NCBI GenBank assembly: GCA_017164015.1
Contig: CP071065.1
Coordinates: 6,214,091 to 6,278,090, forward strand
Source: Nostoc sp. UHCC 0702
Lineage (GTDB): Bacteria > Cyanobacteriota > Cyanobacteriia > Cyanobacteriales > Nostocaceae
DNA: 64,000 nt
Direction: 5' to 3'
Positions 56,288 through 64,000 of this stretch are shown one piece after another. The translations under genes were made by a program, and so were the position numbers. The notes under the pieces are model-generated. The model was not told the origin of the DNA. It saw only the letters and a list, made by a program, of their open reading frames with translations, and made no database searches. Numbering within the stretch: position 1 is the first letter of the stretch; every line of letters begins with the position of its first letter.

Positions 56288-57696
56288 TCTATAAAAGCCT
56301 CAAAAGCTGCCTTTTTGAGAGATTCAATAACCTCTTTTTCCTGATCGGTCAATTCAGCTAGATAGTCATCTTTTATGACTTCATATTGCTGGGCAACACT
56401 CAGATAATCCCACCAGGTACATCCAGGTTCGGACAAAGCTTGTCGAATTTCACTTACAGCTTGTGGTACAAATTGTAATTGTTCGACTCGATAAGCGATC
56501 GCCTGCCGTGTCGGTTCAGCATCTAAAATCAACGCCGCAGCTACGAGAGCCTGAGAGTTATTCATGGCAGTTGCAAGATTACCCAACGCAATACCCATCA
56601 GCCGTAGACATTCCTGTGCGTTTTCCTTGGGAGCTTCAAGAGCCAGCGATCGCAAATCGATGGAAGAAGGGGGAAGGGGGAAAGGTGAAAGGGAAAGGGG
56701 ATTTTCTTCTTCCTTTAACCTTTCCCCTTTTCCCTTGTCCCTTAAGTGTTCGGCTTGTTCCTTGAGTCTGGTTTCAAGCTCCTCGATGCGTTGTTTTTGC
56801 CTCCGGTTCTCAAGCTCCAGCCCCCGTAGTTTCTCCAATTCATCTACCTGCTGCTGTAACTCGATATTTCGCTGTTTGTGTTTTTGGAATAGCTGGTGTA
56901 GCGATCGCAATTGCTCAATTACTTGGGCTTCTGCTCTAGCATTGGCTTGTGCCTGTAACCTTGCCGTTATCTCAAGCTCTAGCCGCTCCAGTTCTCGCTT
57001 GTGCTGTTCGTCCCTCGCCGCGATCGCTTCTGCGTACTGTGGTGGTATGACCCGCTCATTAGGGAATGGCACACTGGGGGCATCCAAATCATTGTTGTTG
57101 ACTAACAGTTTCTCCCCATCATTAAAAGTAACAATCTGCTGCCAATGGTTTGGGGGGTCAGTTTCAATCACCCCTTCTTGCCCGTAATTGGGATGCGATT
57201 GCGATGAAATCCTAACTTTTTGACACAATTGTGTTTGACTTTGGGGCTGCTTTGTGGTGCGTTTGGTACTGGGTACGACTTGCTGCGCTGCTTTGGCGAA
57301 ATCGGACATTGTGGGGAAGGGTTTTTCTTTGGCTGCGATCGCTACAACTTCCTCCAATTTATCTGGTGTTTTGACCAGACGAAGCAGGGGGCGGGTTTGA
57401 GATGGTTTGGTGATTTTGTCCTTTAGCTGGTCGGGGAGAGTGTCAACCAGTTTTTTAGCGGCGAGTAAATCTCTGACACGCCGTATCCCACCGTGTTTGG
57501 TAAGTTCTTTTTGACAGTATTCTTCAAAGGTGGTGTATGCGCCATCTTTGTAACAGTGGTTATCTCGCATCAAATGCAGTTCATCAGATGCCTGCCACTC
57601 GAAGCGATCAATGGCAGTGAAAGTTTCGTGAATGCTGTTGTTGAGGACGGTGTAATTAGGTGCTGATGGTTGTTCGGGGTGGTCTAGTGTCAACAT
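56158..57696 (-). CDS. cyanobacterial coiled-coil protein of unknown function, C-terminally truncated
   Basis: About 512 residues from the preferred ATG at 57696 (MLTLDHPEQ); the frame is open to an ATG at 57801 inside an inverted repeat. The N-terminal domain (TFEEYCQKELTKHGGIRRVRDLL-like; SQTRPLLRLVKTPDKLEEVV) resembles cyanobacterial, often plasmid-borne, proteins with a ParB-like helical region. A KOW-like segment (GQEGVIETDPPNHWQQIVTF) and a long Glu/Arg/Gln coiled coil follow. The last 35 residues (after TEDTQAIA) are antisense to the truncated nuclease gene, so the native C terminus is lost. A palindromic insertion sits in frame at 56661-56745. No function assigned. Confidence 0.6.
   Translation of the reverse strand: MLTLDHPEQPSAPNYTVLNNSIHETFTAIDRFEWQASDELHLMRDNHCYKDGAYTTFEEYCQKELTKHGGIRRVRDLLAAKKLVDTLPDQLKDKITKPSQTRPLLRLVKTPDKLEEVVAIAAKEKPFPTMSDFAKAAQQVVPSTKRTTKQPQSQTQLCQKVRISSQSHPNYGQEGVIETDPPNHWQQIVTFNDGEKLLVNNNDLDAPSVPFPNERVIPPQYAEAIAARDEQHKRELERLELEITARLQAQANARAEAQVIEQLRSLHQLFQKHKQRNIELQQQVDELEKLRGLELENRRQKQRIEELETRLKEQAEHLRDKGKGERLKEEENPLSLSPFPLPPSSIDLRSLALEAPKENAQECLRLMGIALGNLATAMNNSQALVAAALILDAEPTRQAIAYRVEQLQFVPQAVSEIRQALSEPGCTWWDYLSVAQQYEVIKDDYLAELTDQEKEVIESLKKAAFEAFIDQSTTEDTQAIALTILALCRSNSAKVVAPREVGKPPPMPSPLK
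56677..56727. repeat. palindromic repeat inserted in frame in a coding region
   Basis: GGGGAAAGGTGAAAGG (56677-56692) pairs with CCTTTAACCTTTCCCC (56712-56727), one mismatch in 16. G/A- and C/T-rich flanks extend it to about 56661-56745. It encodes a low-complexity linker (DKGKGERLKEEENPLSLSPF) inside the coiled-coil protein. The composition matches dispersed GGGAAAGG-type intergenic repeats. Confidence 0.75.
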
Positions 57697-57767
57697 AAAA
57701 CTTACCCACTTTTGGTAAATGCTTATTGAAGTTCTGTTGCGATTAAGACCAAAGTGAACCTCTAGCT

Positions 57768-57810
57768 GGTATTGAGCCGAGATACGTGTAAAAACCTGCA
57801 AGATGGTCTG
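57768..57810 (+). repeat. left arm of a 43-bp inverted repeat
   Basis: Matches the reverse complement of 58144-58186 at 42 of 43 positions (core GATACGTGTAAAAACCTGCA). The arms enclose about 330 bp with no recognisable gene. Confidence 0.9.
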
Positions 57811-58143
57811 AGAAGGCTTGCTATCTATAGCTTGTAGCGATTTTTAGGTAAGATTGACAGGAGAGCGCAATTTTGGTGTACGTATCGCTACAAAAACAGG
57901 AGTGTTTATTAATTTTATTAACGATTTTTACCGAGCGTTCGCCATATCTTCTGTCACAGCATCCGGGCTGAAAGTATTGCACATAGAGGATTATAGCCGA
58001 ATGGCAAAGCATTCTACCCCATAGTATATTGAATACTCTTGGGTAGGCGAAAAGCAATTATGGGGTGAAAAGTGGCAGTGCATTCCAGCACAAATTCTGT
58101 GCTGACATCAAAAAGCCTAAAACGTAGATAGAGCAACGCTTTC
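57811..58143. other. interior of the inverted-repeat element
   Basis: No supported gene; a 78-codon minus-strand frame has no family resemblance. A weaker inner pair (TTGTAGCGAT near 57831 and its complement near 57886) adds secondary structure. The whole could be a MITE-like or foldback element. Confidence 0.5.
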
Positions 58144-58186
58144 CAGACCATCTTGCAGGTTTTTACACGTATCTCGGTTCAATACC
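58144..58186 (-). repeat. right arm of the 43-bp inverted repeat
   Basis: Partner of 57768-57810. It supplies the last codons and the stop of the truncated patatin-like reading frame. Confidence 0.9.
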
Positions 58187-58300
58187 TAATCCTTTAGGCC
58201 CACCGCCTTCAAAAACAAGATTTTCAATTGGTTTTTGCTTGATAATAACTCCCAAGTTACCATTGGGTTTGCGGTACATATTGTTGATTAGTGAAGCCAT
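58163..58300 (-). pseudogene. N-terminal fragment of a patatin-like phospholipase
   Basis: 45 codons starting MASLINNMYRKPNG and reaching IENLVFEGGGPKGLGI, which matches the oxyanion-hole glycine motif (GGGxKG) at the start of patatin-like domains. The sequence then enters the inverted repeat and stops at TAA (58163). The GxSxG and DGG parts are absent and are not found on the other side of the element. A clear truncated gene. Confidence 0.7.
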
Positions 58301-58467
58301 TTTTTCTTACCCTGTGAGGTCTTCTTTCTACACCCTTAAGACGATTTTTCATATTAACTTGTGAAATTTTCGACTTATATCTTCATTCCAGGAATCAAAG
58401 CGGAATTAGGTGTGCCCCAACTGACAGTAAAAGTCACGCCATCAGAGATTAATAAACAGATGACGAC

Positions 58468-58546
58468 CATTGAACCCCACCCCACATTAGCTACCCTTTG
58501 TTTCCCCTCCCTGTGAACGGGGAGGGGTTAGGGGTGGGGTTCAATG
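58468..58546. terminator. GC-rich nested palindrome, possible terminator or dispersed repeat
   Basis: CATTGAACCCCACCCC (58468-58483) pairs with GGGGTGGGGTTCAATG (58531-58546), and inside it CCCCTCCC pairs with GGGAGGGG (58504-58526). It lies about 35 bp downstream of the stop of the minus-strand SLH/GHL10 gene and could end its transcription. Its composition is that of a common cyanobacterial repeat. Confidence 0.6.
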
Positions 58547-58581
58547 ACTGTGGAAATTATAATTAACCGGACTTAATATAC

Positions 58582-60618
58582 TCAACTGACTGTAATCACC
58601 ACACCAGGGCTTTCATTGGCTAACCTATCCACCGCACACACCGCATAGGTTCCCGGTTGAACAGTGGCAAAAGTTGTGCCAGCAGATAAAACTCGCACAA
58701 GAACCCAACTATCCCCACTTTGACGATAAAGTGTCCAAGAACGAACTGGTCGCTCATCACCAGGTAGCCAATTGAGTTTAGAATTATTGAATCGCAGTTC
58801 TTTGGGAGGGGCTGGAGGGGTTGCATTTTGCCACGACATACTAGGCACTAATGCAGGTTTAGCGTAAAGCGAATTTTTGAAGTTGTCAGCAATGCCTTGG
58901 CGATTTTCATTGATAGAACTCATACTGAAGAAGATATTCCCCAATGACAAGTCTTTTGCTAAGTTGCGACTAGTTTTAACTTGCTTGTCTATCTCCTCAT
59001 ATTTCCAGGCTTTACCATCGAGTTGTCCAATATTGTTACCTGCGTAAATATGTCGCTGCTTGGGATTAATTTCTGTCCACCATTTCAGCAATACCGGATA
59101 ACTTTGTTTTGTTTGGTCAGTGCGCCAATAAAGTTGCGGGGCTAAATAATCAACCCAGCCTGACTCTAACCATTTTTTGGAGTCAGCATACAGTACACTG
59201 TAGGCATCCAAGCCGGTGATTCCTGGTGGTTGTCCGGGGCGGTAAATGCCAAAAGGACTAATACCAAATTTGACATAGGACTTTGTAGCTTTAATTCCCT
59301 GAGATAGGCGCAGCACCATCTGATTAACATTTTCTCGCCGCCAGTCAGCTAAACTGAGTGTACCGCCAGTTTGTTTGTAAGCTGCGTAGGTTTCGCCGTC
59401 TGGGAAAGACTTACCCTCAATGGGATAGGGATAAAAATAGTCGTCTAAGTGAATGCCATCGACATCATAGCGACGTACAACATCAATAATTACGTTGTAT
59501 GCCCGATCTTGCACAATTTTTTTTCCTGGATCCATCCACAATTGATTGCCCCATTGGTAAACTACTTCTGGATTAGTTACAGATATATGGGGGCGGACAT
59601 TGGGCGAACTTTTGATGCTGGTTTTAGCGCGGTAAGGGTTGAACCAAGCATGAACTTCGATATTGCGTTTGTGACATTCAGCGATCGCAAATTCCAAAGG
59701 ATCATAAAATGGTTCTGGTGCTTTGCCTGGAGTTCCGGTAATCCAAGCACTCCAAGGTTCTAGCTGGGAACTATACAAGGCATCTCCCTCTGGACGCACC
59801 TGCAAAATCAAGGCATTAAAGTTTAGGGCTTGTAATTGGTTAATAATTTCCAGTAGTTCAGCTTTCTGTTGTGCAGATGGGAGTCCTGCTTTGGAAGGCC
59901 AATCACTATTCCATACTGTTGCTACCCACGCCCCCCGGAATTCTCTAGGATGACTTACCCGGACGGTACTAGGCGCTGTTGGTGTGGGCGTAGATGTTGG
60001 TGTTGATGCTGGTGGTACTATTAGGTAGGGTGAGGTAATTTTCTCAACTTGTCCTTGATACACCAAAACCTGATAGACAATGGCTGTCACATCAGCGCGA
60101 GTTGCCGCTATGGTTGGGTTAAGTAATTTGATATTCGGGTAGCTAGCCACTAAGGAGGCGCTGGTAGCAATCGCAACTTGATTTTTGGCATAGGTAGGGA
60201 TTTTAGCTGCGTCTTGATAAATCTGCGGTAATGCACTCACTAAGTCAGGTTTTACCTGAGTGGCAATTTCCAAACCATTGACTAACGCCACCAAGACATC
60301 GCCTCTAGAAATTCGATCATTGGGGTGAAAACTGCCATCGGGGTATCCCACCAAAAATCCTGTTTCATAAACTTTTTTAATGGCACTTGCCGCCCAATGA
60401 TTAGCAGGGACATCAGCAAATGGAGTATACTGCCGCTTCACAGGTAATGTAAAGACTGCCGCAACAATAGCAGCAAACTCAGCGCGAGTGACTGAGTTAT
60501 CTGGGCGAAAAGTTCCATTGGGATATCCATTCAAAATGCGACGCCCCGTTAAAGCTTCAATAAATAGGCGTGCCCAATGATTTTGCACATCCGAGAAGCG
60601 TGTAGAGTTAGATACCAT
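58582..60618 (-). CDS. SLH-domain glycoside-hydrolase-like (GHL10/DUF187) protein
   Basis: 678 residues. Three SLH repeats (about 6-190: FSDVQNHWARLFIEALTGRR, YPNGTFRPDNSVTRAEFAAI, FADVPANHWAASAIKKVYE), a Thr/Pro linker, then a GHL10 (YngK-like) TIM-barrel domain (about 225-565: REFRGAWVATVWNSDWP, LILQVRPEGDALY, VHAWFNPYRAK, VDGIHLDDYFYP). The C-terminal segment is FN3-like (PPKELRFNNSKLNWLPGD). Likely anchored to peptidoglycan-linked polymer and acting on cell-wall or sheath glycan. No signal peptide is visible at the chosen ATG, and an in-frame TAG lies a few codons upstream, so the export route is unclear. Confidence 0.85.
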   Translation of the reverse strand: MVSNSTRFSDVQNHWARLFIEALTGRRILNGYPNGTFRPDNSVTRAEFAAIVAAVFTLPVKRQYTPFADVPANHWAASAIKKVYETGFLVGYPDGSFHPNDRISRGDVLVALVNGLEIATQVKPDLVSALPQIYQDAAKIPTYAKNQVAIATSASLVASYPNIKLLNPTIAATRADVTAIVYQVLVYQGQVEKITSPYLIVPPASTPTSTPTPTAPSTVRVSHPREFRGAWVATVWNSDWPSKAGLPSAQQKAELLEIINQLQALNFNALILQVRPEGDALYSSQLEPWSAWITGTPGKAPEPFYDPLEFAIAECHKRNIEVHAWFNPYRAKTSIKSSPNVRPHISVTNPEVVYQWGNQLWMDPGKKIVQDRAYNVIIDVVRRYDVDGIHLDDYFYPYPIEGKSFPDGETYAAYKQTGGTLSLADWRRENVNQMVLRLSQGIKATKSYVKFGISPFGIYRPGQPPGITGLDAYSVLYADSKKWLESGWVDYLAPQLYWRTDQTKQSYPVLLKWWTEINPKQRHIYAGNNIGQLDGKAWKYEEIDKQVKTSRNLAKDLSLGNIFFSMSSINENRQGIADNFKNSLYAKPALVPSMSWQNATPPAPPKELRFNNSKLNWLPGDERPVRSWTLYRQSGDSWVLVRVLSAGTTFATVQPGTYAVCAVDRLANESPGVVITVS

Positions 60619-60795
60619 TGTCCGTTGCTGCTAGCGGGTTTTTAGCTTTAATCCTTAGTTAATTTAGCAAGATGAGAGCGATCGCGCCTGGTGCATCGTA
60701 TAATTTTTTACAACTTTTAATTTTATTGAATTGCTTGCTAGTTTAGAATTAATATCAAGTCCGGCTAATTACTTACGATATGGTTGGTCTTGTTG

Positions 60796-60872
60796 GTAAT
60801 TGAGAATTGGTAATTGGTAATTGTTAAACTGTATTTTTCTTTCCCATTACCCATTACCTATTACCCATTACC
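60796..60872. repeat. STRR-type heptamer repeats, inverted pair
   Basis: GGTAATT-based units (60796-60824) followed by CATTACC-based units (60843-60872), which are complementary to them. This is the classic short tandemly repeated repetitive sequence of heterocystous cyanobacteria. Confidence 0.8.
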
Positions 60873-60986
60873 GACCTTCACAGATATGATAAGTGTTCAA
60901 ACGGACATGATATAACAACTAAACAGGTATTTGAAGAGGCTGAAATTATCTACGCTAGGGTTAAGTAGGCACAAGTAGAAAAAGTT

Positions 60987-61019
60987 AAACGGAAAGGTTA
61001 ATCTTTCCGTTTATTTTTT
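60987..61019 (+). terminator. rho-independent terminator with no gene upstream
   Basis: The 10-bp perfect stem AAACGGAAAG / CTTTCCGTTT (60987-60996 and 61003-61012) is followed by ATTTTTTAT. No ORF precedes it on the plus strand; the nearest gene upstream is on the minus strand. It may end a small RNA starting after 60870. Confidence 0.65.
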
Positions 61020-61369
61020 ATAGTGAAACTATTATTTTGCAGGCTCAACAGACTAATGACACAGAACTAAGGTTAACCGTGTTCACTCTGCTTAAATAGC
61101 CTTATTTATAGGTAGCAATATCGTATATATATACGAATCCGACTTGAGTTTTGAAAATATACTGAGACGAAAAGTCTTGCGGGATAAAGCTTTTGTTTTA
61201 ATTTTTATTCCTTTTTACTGTTCCCCATTCCCTGTTCCCTGTCTCTACTAATGGTTCAGGAATCAAATCGGATTCCTATATAGCTTTTACAGTACTGAAA
61301 ATAACTGTTTTTCTGGTGTTGACATGCTAATTCTATATCAACCGCTTCAATTTAAGCGAATTTCTAAAA

Positions 61370-62458
61370 ATGAATGTTAACTCCCAGAATGCTAGCTCAA
61401 CGCGTAAACCTAAAATTTTCAATAACCCAGAGCGTTTTATTGAAGGATGGTATTGGGTAATATCCTCTAGAAATCTGGGTTTATGTGAAGTCAAAACTGT
61501 GACTCTTTTGGGTAGAGAATTAGTAATTTACCGTGCTAAAGACAAAAGAGTAGTTATCTGTGACGCCTACTGTCCACACATGGGCGCTCACCTTGCTGAA
61601 GGCAATGTTGAGGGTAATGAACTACGCTGTTTGTTCCACCACTGGAAATTTGATGCTAAAGGTATCTGTGTTGATATTCCATGTTTGGATGAGCCACTTC
61701 CCATCAAGTTAAAAACTTGGCCCACTGCTGAAAAATACGGAATGATTTGGGTTTGGACTGGCGAATTCCCTCAACAACCTCTACCATTTGTCCCAGAGTT
61801 AGAACACAAGGACTGTGATGTCGCCTTTGGGCCCCATTTAGTGATGAATTGTCACCCTAATGTAGTGGGCATTAATGCCATCGACGCTCAACACTTCAAT
61901 ACAGTTCACAAACTGCTATCAGAAATTAACTTTGAAAAACAGGAGCTGAATGAAAATGCTATCACCTTTACTAACACTACATATAGTGACAAAGATTCTT
62001 TTTTGATCAAACTTATCCGTCCCTTCTACAAAAAACCTGTCACCTACAGTATTTGCTATTGGTACGGCACTATTGGTATGGTGACACTTGGTTTTGATTT
62101 ACTTCATATCCACGTTATGTTCGCTATGCGCCTCCTCGAAGAGGGTAAAGCGGAAGTTCAGACTCTGGCGATGGTTAAGAAACGTAAGGGAATTCTTGGT
62201 TGGTTCTACACTCGAATGGTGCTGTGGCTAACTAAGATTGTCGGTAACGACTTTATCAAGGATGACATCAGGATTTTTCAGACCATTCAGTTTGATTTGA
62301 AAACCCCAATCAAGGCAGATCAATCCATTATGGAGTTTATCAGTCATCTGGAAAAACAGAAACCCTTAATGTGGAAGACTTGGAAAATAGCGCGATCGCG
62401 AGATGCAGAGATTCACGAAAACCGCGATAAATGGCGAGATGCGCTGTCTAACGATTAA
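61370..62458 (+). CDS. Rieske non-heme iron oxygenase
   Basis: 362 residues. The Rieske 2Fe-2S motif is C68-x-H70 ... C87-x-x-H90 (CPHMGAHL, CLFHHWKF). The catalytic mononuclear-iron site follows the NxxDxxHxxxxH pattern at 169-180 (NAIDAQHFNTVH), so electron transfer and oxygen activation should both work. It belongs to the Rieske/SRPBCC oxygenases that act on aromatic rings, pigments or sterol-like substrates; the C-terminal part is not close enough to a named enzyme for me to call a substrate. Monocistronic, with a strong terminator downstream. No Shine-Dalgarno is seen before the ATG. Confidence 0.87.
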   Translation: MNVNSQNASSTRKPKIFNNPERFIEGWYWVISSRNLGLCEVKTVTLLGRELVIYRAKDKRVVICDAYCPHMGAHLAEGNVEGNELRCLFHHWKFDAKGICVDIPCLDEPLPIKLKTWPTAEKYGMIWVWTGEFPQQPLPFVPELEHKDCDVAFGPHLVMNCHPNVVGINAIDAQHFNTVHKLLSEINFEKQELNENAITFTNTTYSDKDSFLIKLIRPFYKKPVTYSICYWYGTIGMVTLGFDLLHIHVMFAMRLLEEGKAEVQTLAMVKKRKGILGWFYTRMVLWLTKIVGNDFIKDDIRIFQTIQFDLKTPIKADQSIMEFISHLEKQKPLMWKTWKIARSRDAEIHENRDKWRDALSND

Positions 62459-62467
62459 ATCTTGAAT

Positions 62468-62518
62468 AATTAAAAAACTAAAAAGTTAAATTGAATTGCT
62501 TTTTAGTTTTTCTTAATT
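62468..62518 (+). terminator. terminator of the Rieske oxygenase gene
   Basis: AATTAAAAAACTAAAAAG (62468-62485) pairs with CTTTTTAGTTTTTCTTAATT (62499-62518), with a T-rich right arm and tail. The stem can act on both strands. Confidence 0.65.
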
Positions 62519-62545
62519 ATTTCTTTAGCTTTTAGTTAATAAAAA

Positions 62546-62564
62546 GAAGTGGCGAAGCCACTTC
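62546..62564. repeat. small perfect hairpin
   Basis: GAAGTGGC-GAA-GCCACTTC, an 8-bp stem with a GAA triloop. GTGGCGAAGCCAC hairpins are dispersed repeats in cyanobacteria; it may also back up the terminator just upstream. Confidence 0.7.
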
Positions 62565-62910
62565 GTAATTCCCAGGTAGAACCTAAGAATGAGTATAACG
62601 ACTAGGCAAATTGAAAATAGTATAAATTAACACTGAATATTTTGTTATCTGTGTTTTCTTGAGCTTTTGAACCAGAGAATCCTGAGTTTAATGCTGCAAA
62701 TAACTGTTTTTTAGTTAACTGTTGCTAGTGCTAGCCTTCTATCTTTGACTAGCTGCAAAGCCTGACACACTAGTTTCCGCTTCCCCAAAAGCTAGATACG
62801 CACCATCTTACTCTCTGTATTTCTGATAATGCCCCAAATGCTGGATCTAGATTTGACGGTCTTAATTTAGCTACAGTCCTGTCGAAGGCCATATTAATCG
62901 ACTGAAGATG

Positions 62911-63000
62911 TTAAAAAGGCAAATGTATAAAAGATTTTCCCTCATTATCTACTGTAAGAATTTGCCGTGCTGGCCAATCCAATTTTGAATTCCGATCCAT
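62911..63000 (-). CDS. possible 29-residue small protein
   Basis: MDRNSKLDWPARQILTV... ending FIHLPF, preceded by AAGAGG 6-7 bases before the ATG. It lies downstream of, and on the same strand as, the DUF2063 gene. No recognised family; it could be a genuine small protein or the start of a deleted gene. Confidence 0.25.
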   Translation of the reverse strand: MDRNSKLDWPARQILTVDNEGKSFIHLPF

Positions 63001-63082
63001 AGTAAACCTCTTGATATTGAAAAATAGAAGATTGGCGATCGCTTTCTCAGTAAAGAAGTAGTGAACCTGGCTGTCTAAACAA

Positions 63083-63199
63083 GGGCGAACGCATCTAAAT
63101 TACTCTTGATCGACACCAAAGTGACACCAAAGTTGAACATCAACGAAAAAAATCACTATTTACTGCTTGATCTACTTTCCGAGACTCAAAGCGATCGCT
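63083..63199 (-). pseudogene. remnant, copy 2 of the repeated segment
   Basis: The reverse complement aligns with 41943-42046 over its full length. This copy has in-frame stops and a local duplication (TTTGGTGTCAC / TTTGGTGTCG). It ends about 24 bp before the stop codon of the DUF2063 gene. Confidence 0.5.
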
Positions 63200-63222
63200 G
63201 AATTATTTCGCAAACAGACACA

Positions 63223-64000
63223 TTAATCATCAATAGTCAGAAATCCGGAGTTTAATGCCAAAGGAAGCCAGAGAACGAGCTGGGAGAGAATGTCATCTAA
63301 GGGTTTGTCACTTTCTTGAGAACATTTGGTAGCACAATCGTATGGGCTGGAATATGCTTCGGCGGACTTTAAGAAGTAATATTGCCAAGACTGGATTTCC
63401 GACATGTAAACCCGGTATCGGATGCGGGTGATTGCTATGTGACAAGGTTTTGGTTCTGGGAGCGCAGGGTTTTCTTCCCCGCGCTCAATTGCTTCAAGAA
63501 AATTGATCAAGGGAAACGATAGGTTGATTAAACGCAAACAGGGAGCTACTTGAATTTTTAAATCATATCTACTAAGGAATGCAAGGGGTTCTAGGTTCAC
63601 AGACATAGATTTTCCCTCAAGTCCCTTCGCCCGGATCGCCTCGGTGCAAGTGCGTTCGAGCTTCGCAACATCAAGAGGCAATGCCAGCGTTAGCTCCAGC
63701 TTTTCAGGGTCAGCACCTCTGGATGATTGCGTCTTTTGGAGAAAATCAGCAAAGCCAGCACCAAGGTCGAAAAGTGTAGTCGAGGTGGATGGGTGATTCC
63801 AGATGTAGGCTTTGGCGAAAAAATCAAAGAGTTCTTCCCCCATGACGTAACGTAAGGCTGGAAAATCGGCTCGGAGGCACTCTAAAAGTCTTAACCAATA
63901 TCCTTGGGCATAAATGCCGAGCCGAGTCAAGGGTATAGCACCTCCAGACTGGGCAATGATTTCATCTTCGTTCAGACAAAAGCGGTTACGGGCAAGGTGC
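63223..64000 (-). CDS. DUF2063 / HvfC-like protein, 5' end outside the window
   Basis: The frame stays open to the window edge (HLARNRFCLNEDEIIAQSGG... upstream of LTRLGIYAQGYWLRLLECL), so the first Met at 63930 is probably not the start. RLGIYAQGYWLRLLE-x-L-x-x-DFPAL-x-x-x-x-GEE is the N-terminal hallmark of the DUF2063 'putative DNA-binding' family. These proteins usually partner a DUF692 (MNIO) enzyme in modifying small peptides; the partner, if present, should lie beyond 64000. Stop TAA at 63223. Confidence 0.7.
   Translation of the reverse strand, partial: HLARNRFCLNEDEIIAQSGGAIPLTRLGIYAQGYWLRLLECLRADFPALRYVMGEELFDFFAKAYIWNHPSTSTTLFDLGAGFADFLQKTQSSRGADPEKLELTLALPLDVAKLERTCTEAIRAKGLEGKSMSVNLEPLAFLSRYDLKIQVAPCLRLINLSFPLINFLEAIERGEENPALPEPKPCHIAITRIRYRVYMSEIQSWQYYFLKSAEAYSSPYDCATKCSQESDKPLDDILSQLVLWLPLALNSGFLTIDD

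Larger units (their letters stand above)
60619..61369. other. repeat-rich intergenic region upstream of the Rieske gene
   Basis: Contains the heptamer repeats (60796-60872), an orphan terminator (60987-61019), the 16-bp palindrome TCGTATATATATACGA (61121-61136), CCCCATTCCCTGTTCCC repeats (61222-61240) and the hairpin AGGAATC-AAATC-GGATTCCT (61258-61277). No gene. Confidence 0.6.
62459..63082. other. gene-poor region downstream of the Rieske gene
   Basis: Holds two hairpins right after the stop codon, a possible 29-codon ORF (62911-63000) and otherwise nothing I can assign. Confidence 0.5.

Noticed and set aside
57821..58057. 78-codon minus-strand ORF in the inverted-repeat element
   Set aside because: No family resemblance and unusual composition; open by chance within structured DNA.
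1..64000. CRISPR arrays, tRNA or rRNA genes
   Set aside because: No regularly spaced direct repeats, and no cloverleaf or rRNA-like sequence was seen on either strand by eye; this is not a computed search.

Overview
The window looks like chromosomal DNA from a filamentous, Nostoc/Anabaena-type cyanobacterium. The signs are many HIP1 octamers (GCGATCGC), heptamer-type short tandem repeats (GGTAATT / CATTACC), DevBCA-type exporter genes, an IS701-family element and a PEP-CTERM-like protein. The genus is inference.

About 41 kb (24-41095, all on the minus strand) is one tightly packed biosynthetic operon. Read in transcription order it encodes: a fatty acyl-AMP ligase; a stand-alone ACP; a ferritin-like dimetal protein of the CylC/AurF type (candidate halogenase); five one-module type I PKSs, namely KS-AT-DH-cMT-KR-ACP, KS-AT-KR-ACP, KS-AT-KR-ACP, KS-AT-DH-ER-KR-ACP and KS-AT-KR-ACP-C; a terminal NRPS-like protein (degenerate A, acyl-AMP-ligase-like, KR, pseudo-A, PCP, TE); a SAM methyltransferase; and a GPH-type transporter. 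The first three genes match the order cylA-cylB-cylC of cylindrocyclophane-type pathways, but no type III PKS or CylK-like gene is present and assembly ends in an NRPS/TE module. The expected product is a fatty-acid-primed, possibly chlorinated polyketide: five malonyl extensions, one C-methyl, several hydroxyls, then one further acyl or hydroxyacyl unit and thioesterase release. I do not recognise it as a known compound.

41096-43556 is AT-rich, gene-poor DNA. It holds a perfect 30-bp palindrome, a coding-like remnant repeated at 63083-63199, and an IS701-type element with 23-bp inverted ends whose transposase has an internal deletion.

43557-50081 carries a DevBCA-type exporter in an unusual layout: devB and devC on the plus strand, devA on the minus strand about 3.2 kb further on, with an alpha/beta hydrolase and an M28-like peptidase between them.

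50779-64000 is an accessory region: a beta-propeller-repeat PEP-CTERM-like protein, an exported methyltransferase-like protein, a 207-bp MITE with target duplication, a truncated extracellular nuclease fused tail-to-tail to a truncated coiled-coil gene at a HIP1 site, a long inverted-repeat element beside a truncated patatin-like gene, an SLH/GHL10 protein, a Rieske oxygenase, and the C-terminal part of a DUF2063 (HvfC-like) gene that runs off the window. I see no tRNA, rRNA or CRISPR array.
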